31,890 bases of DNA from M55B174 sp034716235 (GCA_034716235.1 JAYEHH010000033.1:1-31890); one strand, 5' to 3'. Shown: positions 1-8,313, numbered from the stretch's first letter. Numbers and translations are program-made. The notes: generated by a model from the letters alone, not told the origin.

Positions 1-1
1 T

Positions 2-1045
2 TGGATCCATTTAGTAGCTGCTTTCGGAGCCTATTTTCTAGGTTATTTCCTATTTGCTACCAGAAAACGGTACTTGAAAGTTTTAACGGCTATTATGTTA
101 TCCGCTGTCATTCCTGTTATTGTCGGCATAAAGCAAGTGCTTTTACGAGAGTTTTTCTTTTCTAATGATTCTGTCTTGCCACGAATCCAAGCTACTTTTT
201 GGCACCCGAATAAACTGGGCTCTTTTCTTTTTATAGTGACGGCAGTTTATTTAGTTTTCTATTTAAGCATCAAAGTTGGTCAAGAAGGAGCTAAGAAAAA
301 GTTATTGTTTTTCCTGCCCTTTTTAGTTTTAATCCCTCTTTTAGGGCTTACTTTTTCTAGGACTTCTTGGGTCGCTTTAGCTTTCGCAATTTTTGTTATA
401 GCGATAATGCGTCGTTCTTTAAGAAAACCAGCTATTTTATTAGGAGGATTATTAACGGTCTTAGCTCTTGCGATAGGCAAAATTAGAGATAGAATTTTAG
501 ACACTTTTTCTTGGAGTATGAACAATTCTGTATCTGGTAGAATAGAAATTTGGGATATAGGCTTTTTTAAATTAAGCCAAAGACCTTGGTTGGGATTTGG
601 CCCGGGATCTTTTGGTGAGGTGATTAAAGATGCTAGAGGTAGCGAAGAAGGAAATATTTCTGCTCATAGTGATGCGGTTCGGTTTGTGGTAGAGGGAGGA
701 ATAGTCGGCTTATTAGCCTATTTCCTTTATTTTATAGGAGCGATAGTGTACGCCTTTATCAGTTTTGTTCGTTATCCCCAAAGCTCTAAACGAGTTAAAA
801 TTTTGAATAAAGAGTTTTTAGTAGATTTTAAGTTACTGGGTTTTATTCCTTTTCTACTTTTTCTTTCCATGATCCCGATTTCTTTTATGGAAACTTCTAC
901 CCTGGATTTTGTTTATCAGTTTTTTGCTTGGATAGCCTTAGGTAGTTGGCTGGCGGTTAGTGGTAAAACAATTAAAACCAGAAAAAAGAGGCGAGCAACT
1001 CAACGGCGAAAAGAGAAAGAGTTAGAAAGAGTTGAAGGTTTGTAA
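2..1045 (+). CDS. O-antigen ligase / Wzy-like polymerase, 5'-truncated
   Basis: The frame is open to the left edge, so the gene begins outside the window; the TTG at 74 is only an internal codon. The visible 347 residues form several hydrophobic membrane segments separated by a periplasmic-type loop. The Wzy_C/WaaL signature is visible: FSRTSW, then R-x-E-I-W, then RPWLGFGPGSF, then an AHS motif opening another membrane segment. Family members transfer or polymerise undecaprenyl-linked glycans at the outer face of the cytoplasmic membrane. The C-terminus is basic (KTRKKRRATQRRKEK) and ends RVEGL, encoded by a repeat unit that also supplies the stop codon. The nearby sugar transferases and Wzz-like protein fit a surface-glycan role. 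Whether it ligates or polymerises cannot be decided from this sequence. Confidence 0.85.
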   Translation, partial: WIHLVAAFGAYFLGYFLFATRKRYLKVLTAIMLSAVIPVIVGIKQVLLREFFFSNDSVLPRIQATFWHPNKLGSFLFIVTAVYLVFYLSIKVGQEGAKKKLLFFLPFLVLIPLLGLTFSRTSWVALAFAIFVIAIMRRSLRKPAILLGGLLTVLALAIGKIRDRILDTFSWSMNNSVSGRIEIWDIGFFKLSQRPWLGFGPGSFGEVIKDARGSEEGNISAHSDAVRFVVEGGIVGLLAYFLYFIGAIVYAFISFVRYPQSSKRVKILNKEFLVDFKLLGFIPFLLFLSMIPISFMETSTLDFVYQFFAWIALGSWLAVSGKTIKTRKKRRATQRRKEKELERVEGL

Positions 1046-1268
1046 AGTGACTTGTCACCCCCGCGAAAGCGGGGGTCCCGAGCAAATTTAGGGAAAACTA
1101 ATTTGAGAGAGGAAAAGGAATCGCCAGCCAGAGGCCCGCCTAGACTCGGCGAGGCTGGCTGGTCGCTCTTCGAGCGAGATTCCCGCCCGCTTCGCCAAAG
1201 CTACAGCGAGGCGAGTTGGAATTTATCCCGTCGGATGACGGGACGGGAATGACAGGGAATGACAGGGA
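1046..1268. repeat. Mosaic palindromic repeat block 1
   Basis: This G+C-rich block starts one base after the stop codon. It opens with a perfect hairpin, ACCCCCGC-gaaa-GCGGGGGT (1057-1076), followed by the shared core GAGCAAATTTAGG and AAAACTAATTTG. Next come GCCCGCCTAGACTCGGCGAG, a GCTCTTCGAGC palindrome, the module CGCTTCGCCAAAGCTACAGC and a CCCGTCGGATGACGGG palindrome. It ends in GGGAATGACA, partly duplicated. Its first 80 bases or so match block 2 almost exactly. The apparent ORF inside is a translation of the repeat. Confidence 0.85.
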
Positions 1269-1304
1269 AGAAGCAGGATAATAAATAACCAATATTTTTA
1301 AAAG

Positions 1305-2225
1305 ATGGAAAAACAAATTACCGAGAAACCAACCTACGATAAAATTGCCATGTGGCTTATTAACTTAGAGTGTAATTTCAACTGCCCCTACTGTTTTTAT
1401 GAAGATTCTCAGCGAAGCCTGAAACAAAGAATGGCCTGTATGATTATGGAAAGAATCCCGGCTTTGAATATTTACAAAACACGCGTTGTCTCTCCTGAAG
1501 AAGCGGAAAAGTTTTTCAATAAAGATGGCTATCGTTGGTGGATTATAATTTCCGGCGGTGAACCTTTTATTTATCCTAAATTTATTGAGATTGTTCAAAA
1601 GCTTTCCAAAAATCACTTAATTACCATTGGTACCAATTTAAGTTTGCCGGTGGATGAATTTATTAAACAAATTAAACCTGATAATATTCACTCTTTCTAC
1701 GCTTCACTTCATTTGGGAGAAAGAGAAAGAAAAGGATTATCTATGGAAGAATTTTTAACAAAAGCTACTCTTTTGCAAAATGCCGGATTTAAGGTAGAAG
1801 CAAATTATGTAATGTATCCACCGCTAATTGATCGTTTCCAAGAAACTTATGAAAAGTTTAAGGAGCGGGGGATAGAATTAGAAGCTAAAGTTTTTCGGGG
1901 AAAGTACGAAGGCAAGGAGTATCCTCAAAGTTATACCGATGAGGAAAGGAAAATGTTTTATGATTTGATTCCTTCTGAGGTGGATAGAGCTGCCAGCTTT
2001 CACAATCTTTCCTTCAAGGGAGTTCCCTGTTCGGCTGGCTTAAAACTGGTTAGAATTAATCCGGATGGGAGTGTTACTCGTTGTCCTCACGACCACGAAA
2101 AATTAGGCAATATCTTTACTCAAAAATTAAATCTACATCAAAGACCAAAGAAGTGTGATGTGCCTTATTGCAAATGCACCTTAGCTATTAAAGAAGGGTG
2201 TGTTGATTTTAATCAGAGAAAATAA
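1305..2225 (+). CDS. Radical SAM protein with C-terminal cysteine cluster
   Basis: This 306-residue protein carries the radical SAM iron-sulfur motif CNFNCPYC (CX3CX2C) about 23 residues from the start. A glycine-rich SAM-contact motif, ISGGEPF, follows near residue 85. The C-terminal third has further cysteines: PCSAGLKLVRINPDG, then TRCPHD, then KCDVPYCKC and GC. This resembles the SPASM/Twitch auxiliary-cluster region of peptide- and sugar-modifying radical SAM enzymes, where an INPDG-type turn is also typical. The substrate is not evident. No precursor peptide was recognised beside it, although the convergent secreted gene downstream is a neighbour. No Shine-Dalgarno motif precedes the ATG. 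The upstream gap is filled by repeat block 1, so transcription probably starts inside or just after it. Confidence 0.85.
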   Translation: MEKQITEKPTYDKIAMWLINLECNFNCPYCFYEDSQRSLKQRMACMIMERIPALNIYKTRVVSPEEAEKFFNKDGYRWWIIISGGEPFIYPKFIEIVQKLSKNHLITIGTNLSLPVDEFIKQIKPDNIHSFYASLHLGERERKGLSMEEFLTKATLLQNAGFKVEANYVMYPPLIDRFQETYEKFKERGIELEAKVFRGKYEGKEYPQSYTDEERKMFYDLIPSEVDRAASFHNLSFKGVPCSAGLKLVRINPDGSVTRCPHDHEKLGNIFTQKLNLHQRPKKCDVPYCKCTLAIKEGCVDFNQRK

Positions 2226-2227
2226 AA

Positions 2228-2318
2228 GAACCCTTGGGGAGCGGTAGCTGTGGAAAGCGTACTTATTGTACGCCCCAAGCAATTGCTCCCAAGGGTTCGC
2301 CCTCATTTTTTATGAGGG
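2228..2318. terminator. Two-hairpin structure between convergent genes, probable bidirectional terminator
   Basis: The outer stem pairs GAACCCTTGGGGAGC (2228-2242) with GCTCCCAAGGGTTC (2285-2298), with one bulged G. Inside it is GCGTAC-ttatt-GTACGC (2257-2273). A second hairpin, CCCTCAT-ttttt-ATGAGGG (2300-2318), follows. On the minus strand the large stem is followed by a T-rich run (TTCTTTTATTTT), as for an intrinsic terminator of the minus gene. On the plus strand T6 comes after the first stem. Confidence 0.7.
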
Positions 2319-2325
2319 GTTAAAG

Positions 2326-2817
2326 TTAAAGCCTATCTAGAAAATTTTTCAGGTCTAGATTAATCCAGACCTGGCTCCCTACACTGGCTGGCCCTGCTTC
2401 TTCTCGATCTAATCGGGCCTTCCAGCTGGTCAATTCTATCGCCAGCCGTTCCCGATTTTTAATACAGACCAGCGCCGCCATCTCCTTATTCGGCAGAAAG
2501 AGGTTGTAAACCTCTTCTACCCCATTTGGATGGATCCATTTCTGGATTGCGGTTTTTTTCTCAAACCGCATACCTTCCTTCCCCCAGTAGCAGACATTGA
2601 AGCCTGCCACAATTTCCACCACGGTCCGGACCGTCCTGTAGCCCTGGGGTGGGCTGTTATGGGCCGTGAGGACCAAATTGATCCTCTCAAAACGAGGGGA
2701 TACGGGATCCCCCTGTATCTTCGCGGCATAAACCTCGCCAGCTACTGCAATCCCGCTGGCACTAAACACCAGTGCCAGTACCATTACCATCACTGCTAAT
2801 AATCCTATCTTTTTCAT
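2326..2817 (-). CDS. Secreted protein of unknown function, atypical composition
   Basis: The protein has 163 residues and a clear Sec signal peptide: MKK, a long hydrophobic stretch, and a likely cut after AVA at residue 26. The mature part of about 137 residues has no family I recognise; it is mixed charged and hydrophobic, with cysteines in NVCYWGK and ALVCIKN. An AAGGAG Shine-Dalgarno lies 5-6 bases before the ATG, which is rare in this window. By eye the gene is near 50% G+C, well above its neighbours, and uses codons such as CGG, GCC and CTG that they avoid. An 11-bp inverted repeat lies in its leader and a terminator-like structure follows it. It looks like an independently acquired, self-contained unit; that is inference. 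Confidence 0.75.
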   Translation of the reverse strand: MKKIGLLAVMVMVLALVFSASGIAVAGEVYAAKIQGDPVSPRFERINLVLTAHNSPPQGYRTVRTVVEIVAGFNVCYWGKEGMRFEKKTAIQKWIHPNGVEEVYNLFLPNKEMAALVCIKNRERLAIELTSWKARLDREEAGPASVGSQVWINLDLKNFLDRL

Positions 2818-2850
2818 TTTCCTTCTCCTTCTATTAAATTAAAGTTTTAA

Positions 2851-2875
2851 CAGCTAACTAACAATTAGTTAACTG
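2851..2875. promoter_or_regulatory. Inverted repeat in the leader of the secreted-protein gene
   Basis: CAGCTAACTAA (2851-2861) and TTAGTTAACTG (2865-2875) are inverted around CAA, with a single mismatch. The element lies 34-58 bases upstream of the minus-strand ATG at 2817, so it could be an operator or an mRNA hairpin. Symmetry is the only evidence. Confidence 0.45.
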
Positions 2876-2938
2876 TCTGTCTCTTCTTCAGCTCTTTCCT
2901 CCTTTAAATTGTTAATGTTCGTTATGAGTCAAAAAGTA

Positions 2939-2996
2939 TTCATAAACTTTATAAACTTTACGAACTTTATGAACTCTCTGACTCTCTGACTCTCTA
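2939..2996. repeat. AT-rich 9-nt-period repeat followed by an 8-nt tandem repeat
   Basis: Read on the minus strand, degenerate 9-mers of the type AAAGTTCAT or AAAGTTTAT run for about 36 bases. They adjoin three near-identical copies of the 8-mer AGAGAGTC. The same 9-mer family recurs at about 6931, 19476, 23137, 24841 and 31589. Confidence 0.75.
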
Positions 2997-3002
2997 GAGC
3001 CC

Positions 3003-3047
3003 TGTGCTCTTGAGAACATATTAATTTAACACATTCTCAGGAACACA
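3003..3047 (-). terminator. Possible hairpin downstream of the Wzz-like gene
   Basis: TGTGCTCTTGAGAA (3003-3016) is complementary to TTCTCAGGAACACA (3034-3047), with two positions that become G-U pairs in RNA and a 17-nt loop. It lies just past the minus-strand stop at 3066. No T-tract follows, so it may stabilise a 3' end rather than terminate transcription. Confidence 0.4.
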
Positions 3048-3065
3048 GCAACTCCATTTTTTATT

Positions 3066-4013
3066 TTATAACAAAACTTCTTTCTTATCGTTATTTTCTT
3101 CTTCATTCTCTTCTAAACCAGGTCCTCTCTCATCAGAAATAAAGTTTGTCTTAAAACTAAAATTCTTTTCTGTAGGGAAAGAATTTTCAGCAAACTCATC
3201 TTTTGGTTCTTCTGGCCACGGTTCCGTTGAGTCATTTTCGGGTTCTTCAACTTCTTTAATAACTTCTCCAATTCTTTTATTGTTTTCAGATTCATTGTCT
3301 CTAGAAGCCATTTCATAAAACATAGGTAACTCAAAAGGATCTTCTGCTTTATCTTTTTTAGTGCGGTTACTCTTTCCTTTGTTATTGGTGTAAATCCAGC
3401 TATCAGCTTTGTCTCCTAAGCTTAAAATTATACCTAAGGCCAATAAGAGGCCTACAACTCCACCAATCAAAGTATTTAGAAATACTTTAGGATATTCTGG
3501 TTTTTCAGAAAAAACAGGTCCGCTGATATTTTTAAGAAAGATATTATCATTTCCATGATAGTGTTTTCCATCAAAAAGTAATTTTTCAACAGCAGCGTTC
3601 ATAATGGCTTTATTTTCCGTAAAATCCTTATGAAGAACTTCAATGCTTACTATTCCTGCTCCGGTTGCTTTACCAGCGATTATGGTCTTATTCCATTTCT
3701 TTAGTCTTTCTTTGGGATCATTGCCAAAATTATCTTCAATGCTATGTTTGCTTCCTAAAACTCCCTGCATAAAATTAGCAGATTGAATTACTTCTTTAAT
3801 AACGGCTCCAGCATATTCAGACGATTTGGCCGCTCGATAAGAATCAACATTAAGGTTCTTTTGCAAAATCAAAAGTCGTACCTCGCTAGAGTAGGTAGGT
3901 GGGATTATGGCGCTCACAGCAAAAGTTAACGAGGCAACAATCAAGATTACGATTCCAATAAACTGCCACTTGCTTTTTATTGTTTCCAAAATAGAACCTG
4001 TTTTATTCTCCAT
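3066..4013 (-). CDS. Wzz-like polysaccharide chain-length determinant
   Basis: The protein has 315 residues with two membrane segments, about 17-37 and 178-199, enclosing an extracytoplasmic domain of about 140 residues. That is the layout of Wzz/polysaccharide co-polymerases. A proline-rich stretch, SGPVFSEKPEYPK, directly precedes the second segment, as is usual in the family. About 115 acidic, probably cytoplasmic residues follow; they lack the Walker motifs and tyrosine cluster of a BY-kinase. Family members set glycan length together with a Wzy polymerase, matching the truncated gene at the left edge. It is divergent from the sugar transferase gene, with 230 bases between them. No Shine-Dalgarno was seen; the N-terminus is well formed, so the start is plausible. 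Confidence 0.75.
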   Translation of the reverse strand: MENKTGSILETIKSKWQFIGIVILIVASLTFAVSAIIPPTYSSEVRLLILQKNLNVDSYRAAKSSEYAGAVIKEVIQSANFMQGVLGSKHSIEDNFGNDPKERLKKWNKTIIAGKATGAGIVSIEVLHKDFTENKAIMNAAVEKLLFDGKHYHGNDNIFLKNISGPVFSEKPEYPKVFLNTLIGGVVGLLLALGIILSLGDKADSWIYTNNKGKSNRTKKDKAEDPFELPMFYEMASRDNESENNKRIGEVIKEVEEPENDSTEPWPEEPKDEFAENSFPTEKNFSFKTNFISDERGPGLEENEEENNDKKEVLL

Positions 4014-4107
4014 TTATAAACTTTAAAGGTTAACCAAACATATAAGCATACTTTGTAAAAAAAGTCAAGGGCATTCTCGCTGAATTTGGAAATGTGGTTA
4101 GTCGCTA

Positions 4108-4137
4108 TTGACTAATTTGTATTTCTGTGCTTATATT
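4108..4137 (+). promoter_or_regulatory. Putative sigma-70 promoter of the polysaccharide run
   Basis: TTGACT (4108-4113) is separated by 18 bases from TATATT (4132-4137), about 107 bases before the sugar-transferase ATG. An imperfectly spaced inverted repeat, TGAGTCT (4154-4160) with AGACTCA (4203-4209), sits in the resulting leader. The rest of the 230-bp divergent gap holds nothing else I recognise. Confidence 0.55.
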
Positions 4138-4243
4138 AACGGTTAATAAAATTTGAGTCTTTAGATGTTGCAGGATACTTCTAGAAGGATTTTTAGGTTT
4201 TTAGACTCAGATTATAATCCGTAAATTATATAAGTCACCTAAT

Positions 4244-5689
4244 ATGACCGATAGAAGATATAACCAATTAATAAACTTATCCAAGTCTTTTGTGGACCTG
4301 ATAGTTGTCGGGGTGAGTTTTTATTTGCCAATTTTACTCTTCAAGATTCAAAACAGAGAAATGGGTCGGGGAAGTGTTTTGATAGAAAATCTACCTAATG
4401 GCTCTATTTTGGGAGCAGGAAGTATTTATTACTGGCTAGTCTGGGTTGTCATCTCTCAGTTGGTAATTTTTTGGACCATTGGTCTTTATAGAAGAGAAAT
4501 TTCTTTCTTTAATTTTGAAGAATTGAGAAAAGCCATTAAAGCTTTAACTATTGGTTTTTTATTGGCTTTATTTTTAGGAGTTGCCCTAAGGTTAGATTGG
4601 GAATTTATTAGAAGTTTGATAATCTTTGGTTTTCCTACTGGGCTTTTTCTGGTGGCAGTAGAACGGTATCTTTTTTATAAAGTAATCAGAACTAATCATA
4701 AAAAGGGGAAATGGGTTAAAAAAATTGCTATTTACGATGTTTGCCCTACCGGAAGATTACTTTTGAAGAAACTTTTTGAATCTCCTCAGTTGGGCTATCT
4801 CCCCGTGGGCTTTATTGATAATAAGGTGAAAAGAGATACTAGAATAAAAACTAACTCTGAAGAGACTAGGGCAGAAGTTCCTGTTTTAGGAAGAATGGCT
4901 GATCTCAAAAAAATTATTCAGCAGGAAGGTATTGAGGAGTTATTTGTGGCTACTCCAGCTATTAAAGAAGGAGATATTAGAACAATCTCTAGAGTTTGCT
5001 TAAAAAATAAAATTAATTATCGATTTATTCCGAATTTAATTAAGGAACCGTTGCATAGAGTAGCCCTGGATTCTTTCGGAGGGATTCCTTTTCTTAGGAC
5101 AGAAGAGCCAAGAATAAATATTACCACTAGAGTTATTAAACGAACGGTTGATATTGTGCTTTCTGTTCTAGCCTTAATTTTGCTGGCTCCTGTTTTTCTT
5201 TTAGTTGCTATTTTGATTAGAAAAGATTCCAAAGGTCCAATTATTTTTAAGCAGAAAAGAATTGGTAAAGATGGAGTGTCTTTCAAAATGTACAAATTCC
5301 GTACTATGAAAACTAATGCTACTAAATATGCTTATTGTCCAGCAGACAGACAAGATAAACGAATCACTCAGATAGGAAAATTTTTAAGAAAAACCAGTTT
5401 GGATGAAATCCCTCAATTCCTCAATTCTCTTAAAGGGGAAATGAGCTTGGTTGGTCCTCGTCCAGAAATGCAATTTATTGTTAAGAAATATAATTCCTAT
5501 CAAAGAGAGCGTCTTTTGGTAAAGCCAGGGATTACTGGTATTTGGCAAGTTACTGCGGATAGAAAGAAATGTATCCACGAAAATTTAGATTATGATATTT
5601 ATTACATTGATAATTTATCTATTCTTTTGGATGTCTTAGTTATCTTTAGAACTTTTTGGTTTGCAGCTAGAGGAGTTGGAGCCTCCTAA
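4244..5689 (+). CDS. Polyprenyl-phosphate sugar-phosphate transferase (WbaP/EpsE-like)
   Basis: At 481 residues it has the standard large-PHPT architecture: N-terminal membrane segments, a Rossmann-like middle domain (about 150-260, CoA-binding-like), another membrane segment near 300, and the catalytic bacterial sugar transferase domain. Family motifs seen in that domain are KRTVDI before the membrane segment, KMYKFRTM, TSLDEIPQ containing the catalytic Asp-Glu pair, LVGPRPE, and KPGITGIWQV. The enzyme adds a sugar-1-phosphate to undecaprenyl phosphate on the inner face of the membrane, the first step in building a lipid-linked glycan. It heads a plus-strand run with two glycosyltransferases; the gap to the first is 29 bases, consistent with cotranscription. 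The sugar substrate cannot be read from sequence. Confidence 0.92.
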   Translation: MTDRRYNQLINLSKSFVDLIVVGVSFYLPILLFKIQNREMGRGSVLIENLPNGSILGAGSIYYWLVWVVISQLVIFWTIGLYRREISFFNFEELRKAIKALTIGFLLALFLGVALRLDWEFIRSLIIFGFPTGLFLVAVERYLFYKVIRTNHKKGKWVKKIAIYDVCPTGRLLLKKLFESPQLGYLPVGFIDNKVKRDTRIKTNSEETRAEVPVLGRMADLKKIIQQEGIEELFVATPAIKEGDIRTISRVCLKNKINYRFIPNLIKEPLHRVALDSFGGIPFLRTEEPRINITTRVIKRTVDIVLSVLALILLAPVFLLVAILIRKDSKGPIIFKQKRIGKDGVSFKMYKFRTMKTNATKYAYCPADRQDKRITQIGKFLRKTSLDEIPQFLNSLKGEMSLVGPRPEMQFIVKKYNSYQRERLLVKPGITGIWQVTADRKKCIHENLDYDIYYIDNLSILLDVLVIFRTFWFAARGVGAS

Positions 5690-5718
5690 ATATTCCATGA
5701 AAATCATTATTTAAAACT

Positions 5719-6957
5719 ATGAAAAGATCAGTTTTATTATTAGTTCAAAATTTACCGGTACCTCAAGATAGAAGATTTTGGATGGAGGCGGAAGCTTTAA
5801 AACATAACGGTTTTAAGGTAACTGTTATTTCTCCTAGAAAGCCTGGGCAAAAGAAATCGGAAAAGCTTGCCGGAATTCAAATTTATCGTTATTTAAGGCC
5901 ACCTCAATCTAATGGCTGGTTAGGCTATATCTTTGAGTATAGCTATTCTTTATTTTGGAGCTTCTATTTAAGTCTTAAAGTGGCAGTTACTCAAGGCTTT
6001 TCTATTATTCAGGCAGCTAACCCTCCTGACTTATTCTTTTTAATAGCTAGTTTCTATAAATTATTTGGGGTAAGTTTCGTTTTTGATCAACACGATTTAG
6101 TGCCGGAGATGTTTCTATGTAAGTTTTCTAAATCTCGTAAACATCCAGTTTATAAATTACTTTGTTTTTTAGAGGGCTTGTCACTTAAAATTTGTGATGT
6201 TCATCTCGCCACCTGTGTTTCTGGCCAGCAGTTTGTTCAGAAACGACAGAAGATTGAATGTCCTAGTGTGGTAGTGCGTTCTGCTCCAGATCTAGCAAAA
6301 TTAAATACCAATAAAGTAAATCCTGAAATAGAGAAAAAAGTTGAAAAACTTAAAAGAAAATTTAAGTATCTTGGTGTTTATCTGGGAGTTATGGGTCCTC
6401 AAGACGGCGTAGATAAATTGCTTAGGAGTATTCGGTTTATTGTTCATGATCTAAAAAGAAAAGATATTGGTTTTGTTTTAATGGGCGAAGGCGACGATTT
6501 AGAACGCCTTAAAATTATGGCTCAAAAATTTAGGATTGAAAGACAAGTTGTTTTTACTGGTTGGGCTGACCAGCAAGCTATTACTGCTTATTTCAGTCAA
6601 GCCGATTTAGGATTAATGCCAGAGCCAAAAAATGATTACACGGACAATTCATTACATAATAAGATTTTGGAGTATATGGCTTTTGGGCTACCAATCTTAG
6701 CTTATGACTTAAAAGAATTACGGTTAAATACTAAAAGGGCGGCGGTTTATGTTAAAGACGATGATGAAAAAAGATACGCTAAAATTGCCGTAAAACTCTT
6801 GGACAGTCCTCAGCTTCGGAAGGAGATGGGGAATTTTGGCAAACAGAGGATGGAGCTTGAAAATTTTAAATGGGAAGCCTCAGTAGAAGAACTTTTAAAA
6901 GCTTATGAGTATTTGATGGTCGAGAAGGCAGAAGTTCATAAGGTTGAAAGTTTATAA
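5719..6957 (+). CDS. GT-B glycosyltransferase, GT4-like
   Basis: The 412-residue protein has two Rossmann-like halves. The N-terminal half holds LPVPQDRRFW, an early motif shared with the next gene. The C-terminal donor-binding half has LGVYLGVMGPQDGVD, LMGEGDDLERL, VFTGWADQQ, and NKILEYMAFGLPILAYD, the usual EYMA-x-G-x-P signature of GT4. These features predict nucleotide-sugar-dependent sugar addition to the lipid-linked intermediate made by the preceding enzyme. The C-terminus (EVHKVESL) is encoded by the AT-rich 9-nt repeat, which also provides the stop. A 16-bp palindrome begins on the last base of the stop codon. Substrate and linkage are unknown. Confidence 0.88.
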   Translation: MKRSVLLLVQNLPVPQDRRFWMEAEALKHNGFKVTVISPRKPGQKKSEKLAGIQIYRYLRPPQSNGWLGYIFEYSYSLFWSFYLSLKVAVTQGFSIIQAANPPDLFFLIASFYKLFGVSFVFDQHDLVPEMFLCKFSKSRKHPVYKLLCFLEGLSLKICDVHLATCVSGQQFVQKRQKIECPSVVVRSAPDLAKLNTNKVNPEIEKKVEKLKRKFKYLGVYLGVMGPQDGVDKLLRSIRFIVHDLKRKDIGFVLMGEGDDLERLKIMAQKFRIERQVVFTGWADQQAITAYFSQADLGLMPEPKNDYTDNSLHNKILEYMAFGLPILAYDLKELRLNTKRAAVYVKDDDEKRYAKIAVKLLDSPQLRKEMGNFGKQRMELENFKWEASVEELLKAYEYLMVEKAEVHKVESL

Positions 6958-6972
6958 ACTAGAGCTCTAGTT
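6957..6972. promoter_or_regulatory. 16-bp perfect palindrome overlapping a -35 element
   Basis: AACTAGAGCTCTAGTT is perfectly symmetric with no spacer. Its last two bases are the first two of the TTGACT -35 box of the downstream promoter, a position suited to a repressor operator. It has no loop, so it is a poor RNA hairpin. Confidence 0.5.
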
Positions 6973-6999
6973 GACTTCTCCTCTTTTTTACGCTATAAA
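6971..6999 (+). promoter_or_regulatory. Near-consensus sigma-70 promoter for the second glycosyltransferase
   Basis: TTGACT (6971-6976), a 17-base spacer and TATAAA (6994-6999) lie about 36 bases upstream of the next ATG. This suggests the second glycosyltransferase can be expressed apart from the first. Confidence 0.65.
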
Positions 7000-7035
7000 G
7001 TTCTGTTCTTAAAGTTTAATGGTTATTCCAATTTA

Positions 7036-8274
7036 ATGAAGAAGAAAATATTATTTATTACCAATAATCATCCTGTTCCGGACTATCGTCGTCTCTGGAA
7101 AAAGGCAACATCTCTTCAAAAAGATGGCTATGAAGTAAAAATTATTTGTCCCTCTAATAACAAAAGAAAATTAGGCACCTATAAATTGGAAGATATAACT
7201 GTGTTTTATTATTGGAAACTTTTCTCTAGAAATAATTTTCCTATGTTTCTTTTGGGAGAGATGATAGATCTCGTAAAAGTTAGTCTATTAGTTCTAGGTC
7301 TGTATCTTAAAAGAGAATTTCAAGTTATTCATCTAGTTAATCCAACAGACACTTTAACTCTGATTGGATTATTCTATAAGCTAGTAGGTTATCAATTTGT
7401 TTATGAAATGAATGAGTCTTATCCAGAGAAGTTTAAACATAGAGAAGCAGGAATGAGCAAAAATAACCAATTAGTCCTTAGTATTCTAAAAAAGTTTGAG
7501 AAACTGGCGCTAAACATTGCCGATTTAATTATTGTCCCTGACTCTAGACAGAAAGCTAGAATTGTTCGTTTAATCCAGGAAAAGAAAAATAGGATTATTA
7601 CTATAGAGCCCTTACCAGACCTGAAAGATTTTTATCAGCCCCTGCTTAATGAAAATTATAAAAAGGGATTTAATCATTTAGCACTTTATGCAGGAAGTTT
7701 AAAAATAGAAAGGGGAGTTATTAAACTTTTGCAGGCTATAGATTTAATTGTAAATAAATTAGGCAAAGATGATATCTTGTTCATTTTAGCTGGAGAAGGA
7801 AAAGATAAAGAAAAGTTGAAAAAATATGCTCGGAAGAAAAATATTTTTAAAAATGTTTATTTCCCTGGCTGGCTGAATCAAGAAAAATTTTTAGAATATC
7901 TAACCGATGCAGAAATGGGTTTGGTGCCGGAGCCAATAAGACAACAAAAAAGCGTTTTAAGAGACTCTGTCTTTGAGTATATGGCGGCTGGGAAACCAAT
8001 AGTGTCTTTTGATTCCAGAATTGGACGCAATAAAATTGGTAAGGCGGGTTCATTGATTGCTGATTATAATGAGCTTACTTTTGCTAAAGAAATTATTAGA
8101 ATTATTGACAATAAAGATAAGAGCCGGGCCATGGGAGAAGTAGGAAAGATGAGGGTGGAGAGAGATTTTAATTGGCTTAAATCAGAAATTAAATTGCTCT
8201 CAGCTTATGAGGAATTATTTATAAGAAAATCTTTTTTTGGCACTAAAGATCCTATCCAAAAACCAGCTTGGTAG
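7036..8274 (+). CDS. GT-B glycosyltransferase, GT4-like, paralogue of the preceding gene
   Basis: This protein is also 412 residues and aligns by eye along its length with the upstream one: HPVPDYRRLWKKA against LPVPQDRRFWMEA, LAGEGKDKEKLKK against LMGEGDDLERLKI, and VYFPGWLNQEKF against VVFTGWADQQAI. The donor-site motif reads DSVFEYMAAGKPIVSFD, so the Lys three residues before EYMA in the neighbour (NKILEYMA) is a Ser here; specificity may differ. It is predicted to add a sugar to the same lipid-linked glycan. A near-consensus promoter lies just upstream. The two genes probably arose by an old tandem duplication. There is no Shine-Dalgarno. Confidence 0.87.
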   Translation: MKKKILFITNNHPVPDYRRLWKKATSLQKDGYEVKIICPSNNKRKLGTYKLEDITVFYYWKLFSRNNFPMFLLGEMIDLVKVSLLVLGLYLKREFQVIHLVNPTDTLTLIGLFYKLVGYQFVYEMNESYPEKFKHREAGMSKNNQLVLSILKKFEKLALNIADLIIVPDSRQKARIVRLIQEKKNRIITIEPLPDLKDFYQPLLNENYKKGFNHLALYAGSLKIERGVIKLLQAIDLIVNKLGKDDILFILAGEGKDKEKLKKYARKKNIFKNVYFPGWLNQEKFLEYLTDAEMGLVPEPIRQQKSVLRDSVFEYMAAGKPIVSFDSRIGRNKIGKAGSLIADYNELTFAKEIIRIIDNKDKSRAMGEVGKMRVERDFNWLKSEIKLLSAYEELFIRKSFFGTKDPIQKPAW

Positions 8275-8313
8275 GTTGAATTTTAAAATAAAATGATTTT
8301 TTTTAAAAATAGG

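Noticed and set aside
1052..1252. ORF of 66 codons in block 1, similar to one at 9064-9255
   Set aside because: Both are translations of the same repeat (starting SPPRKRGSRANLGKTNL), diverge where the repeats diverge, and have no ribosome-binding site.
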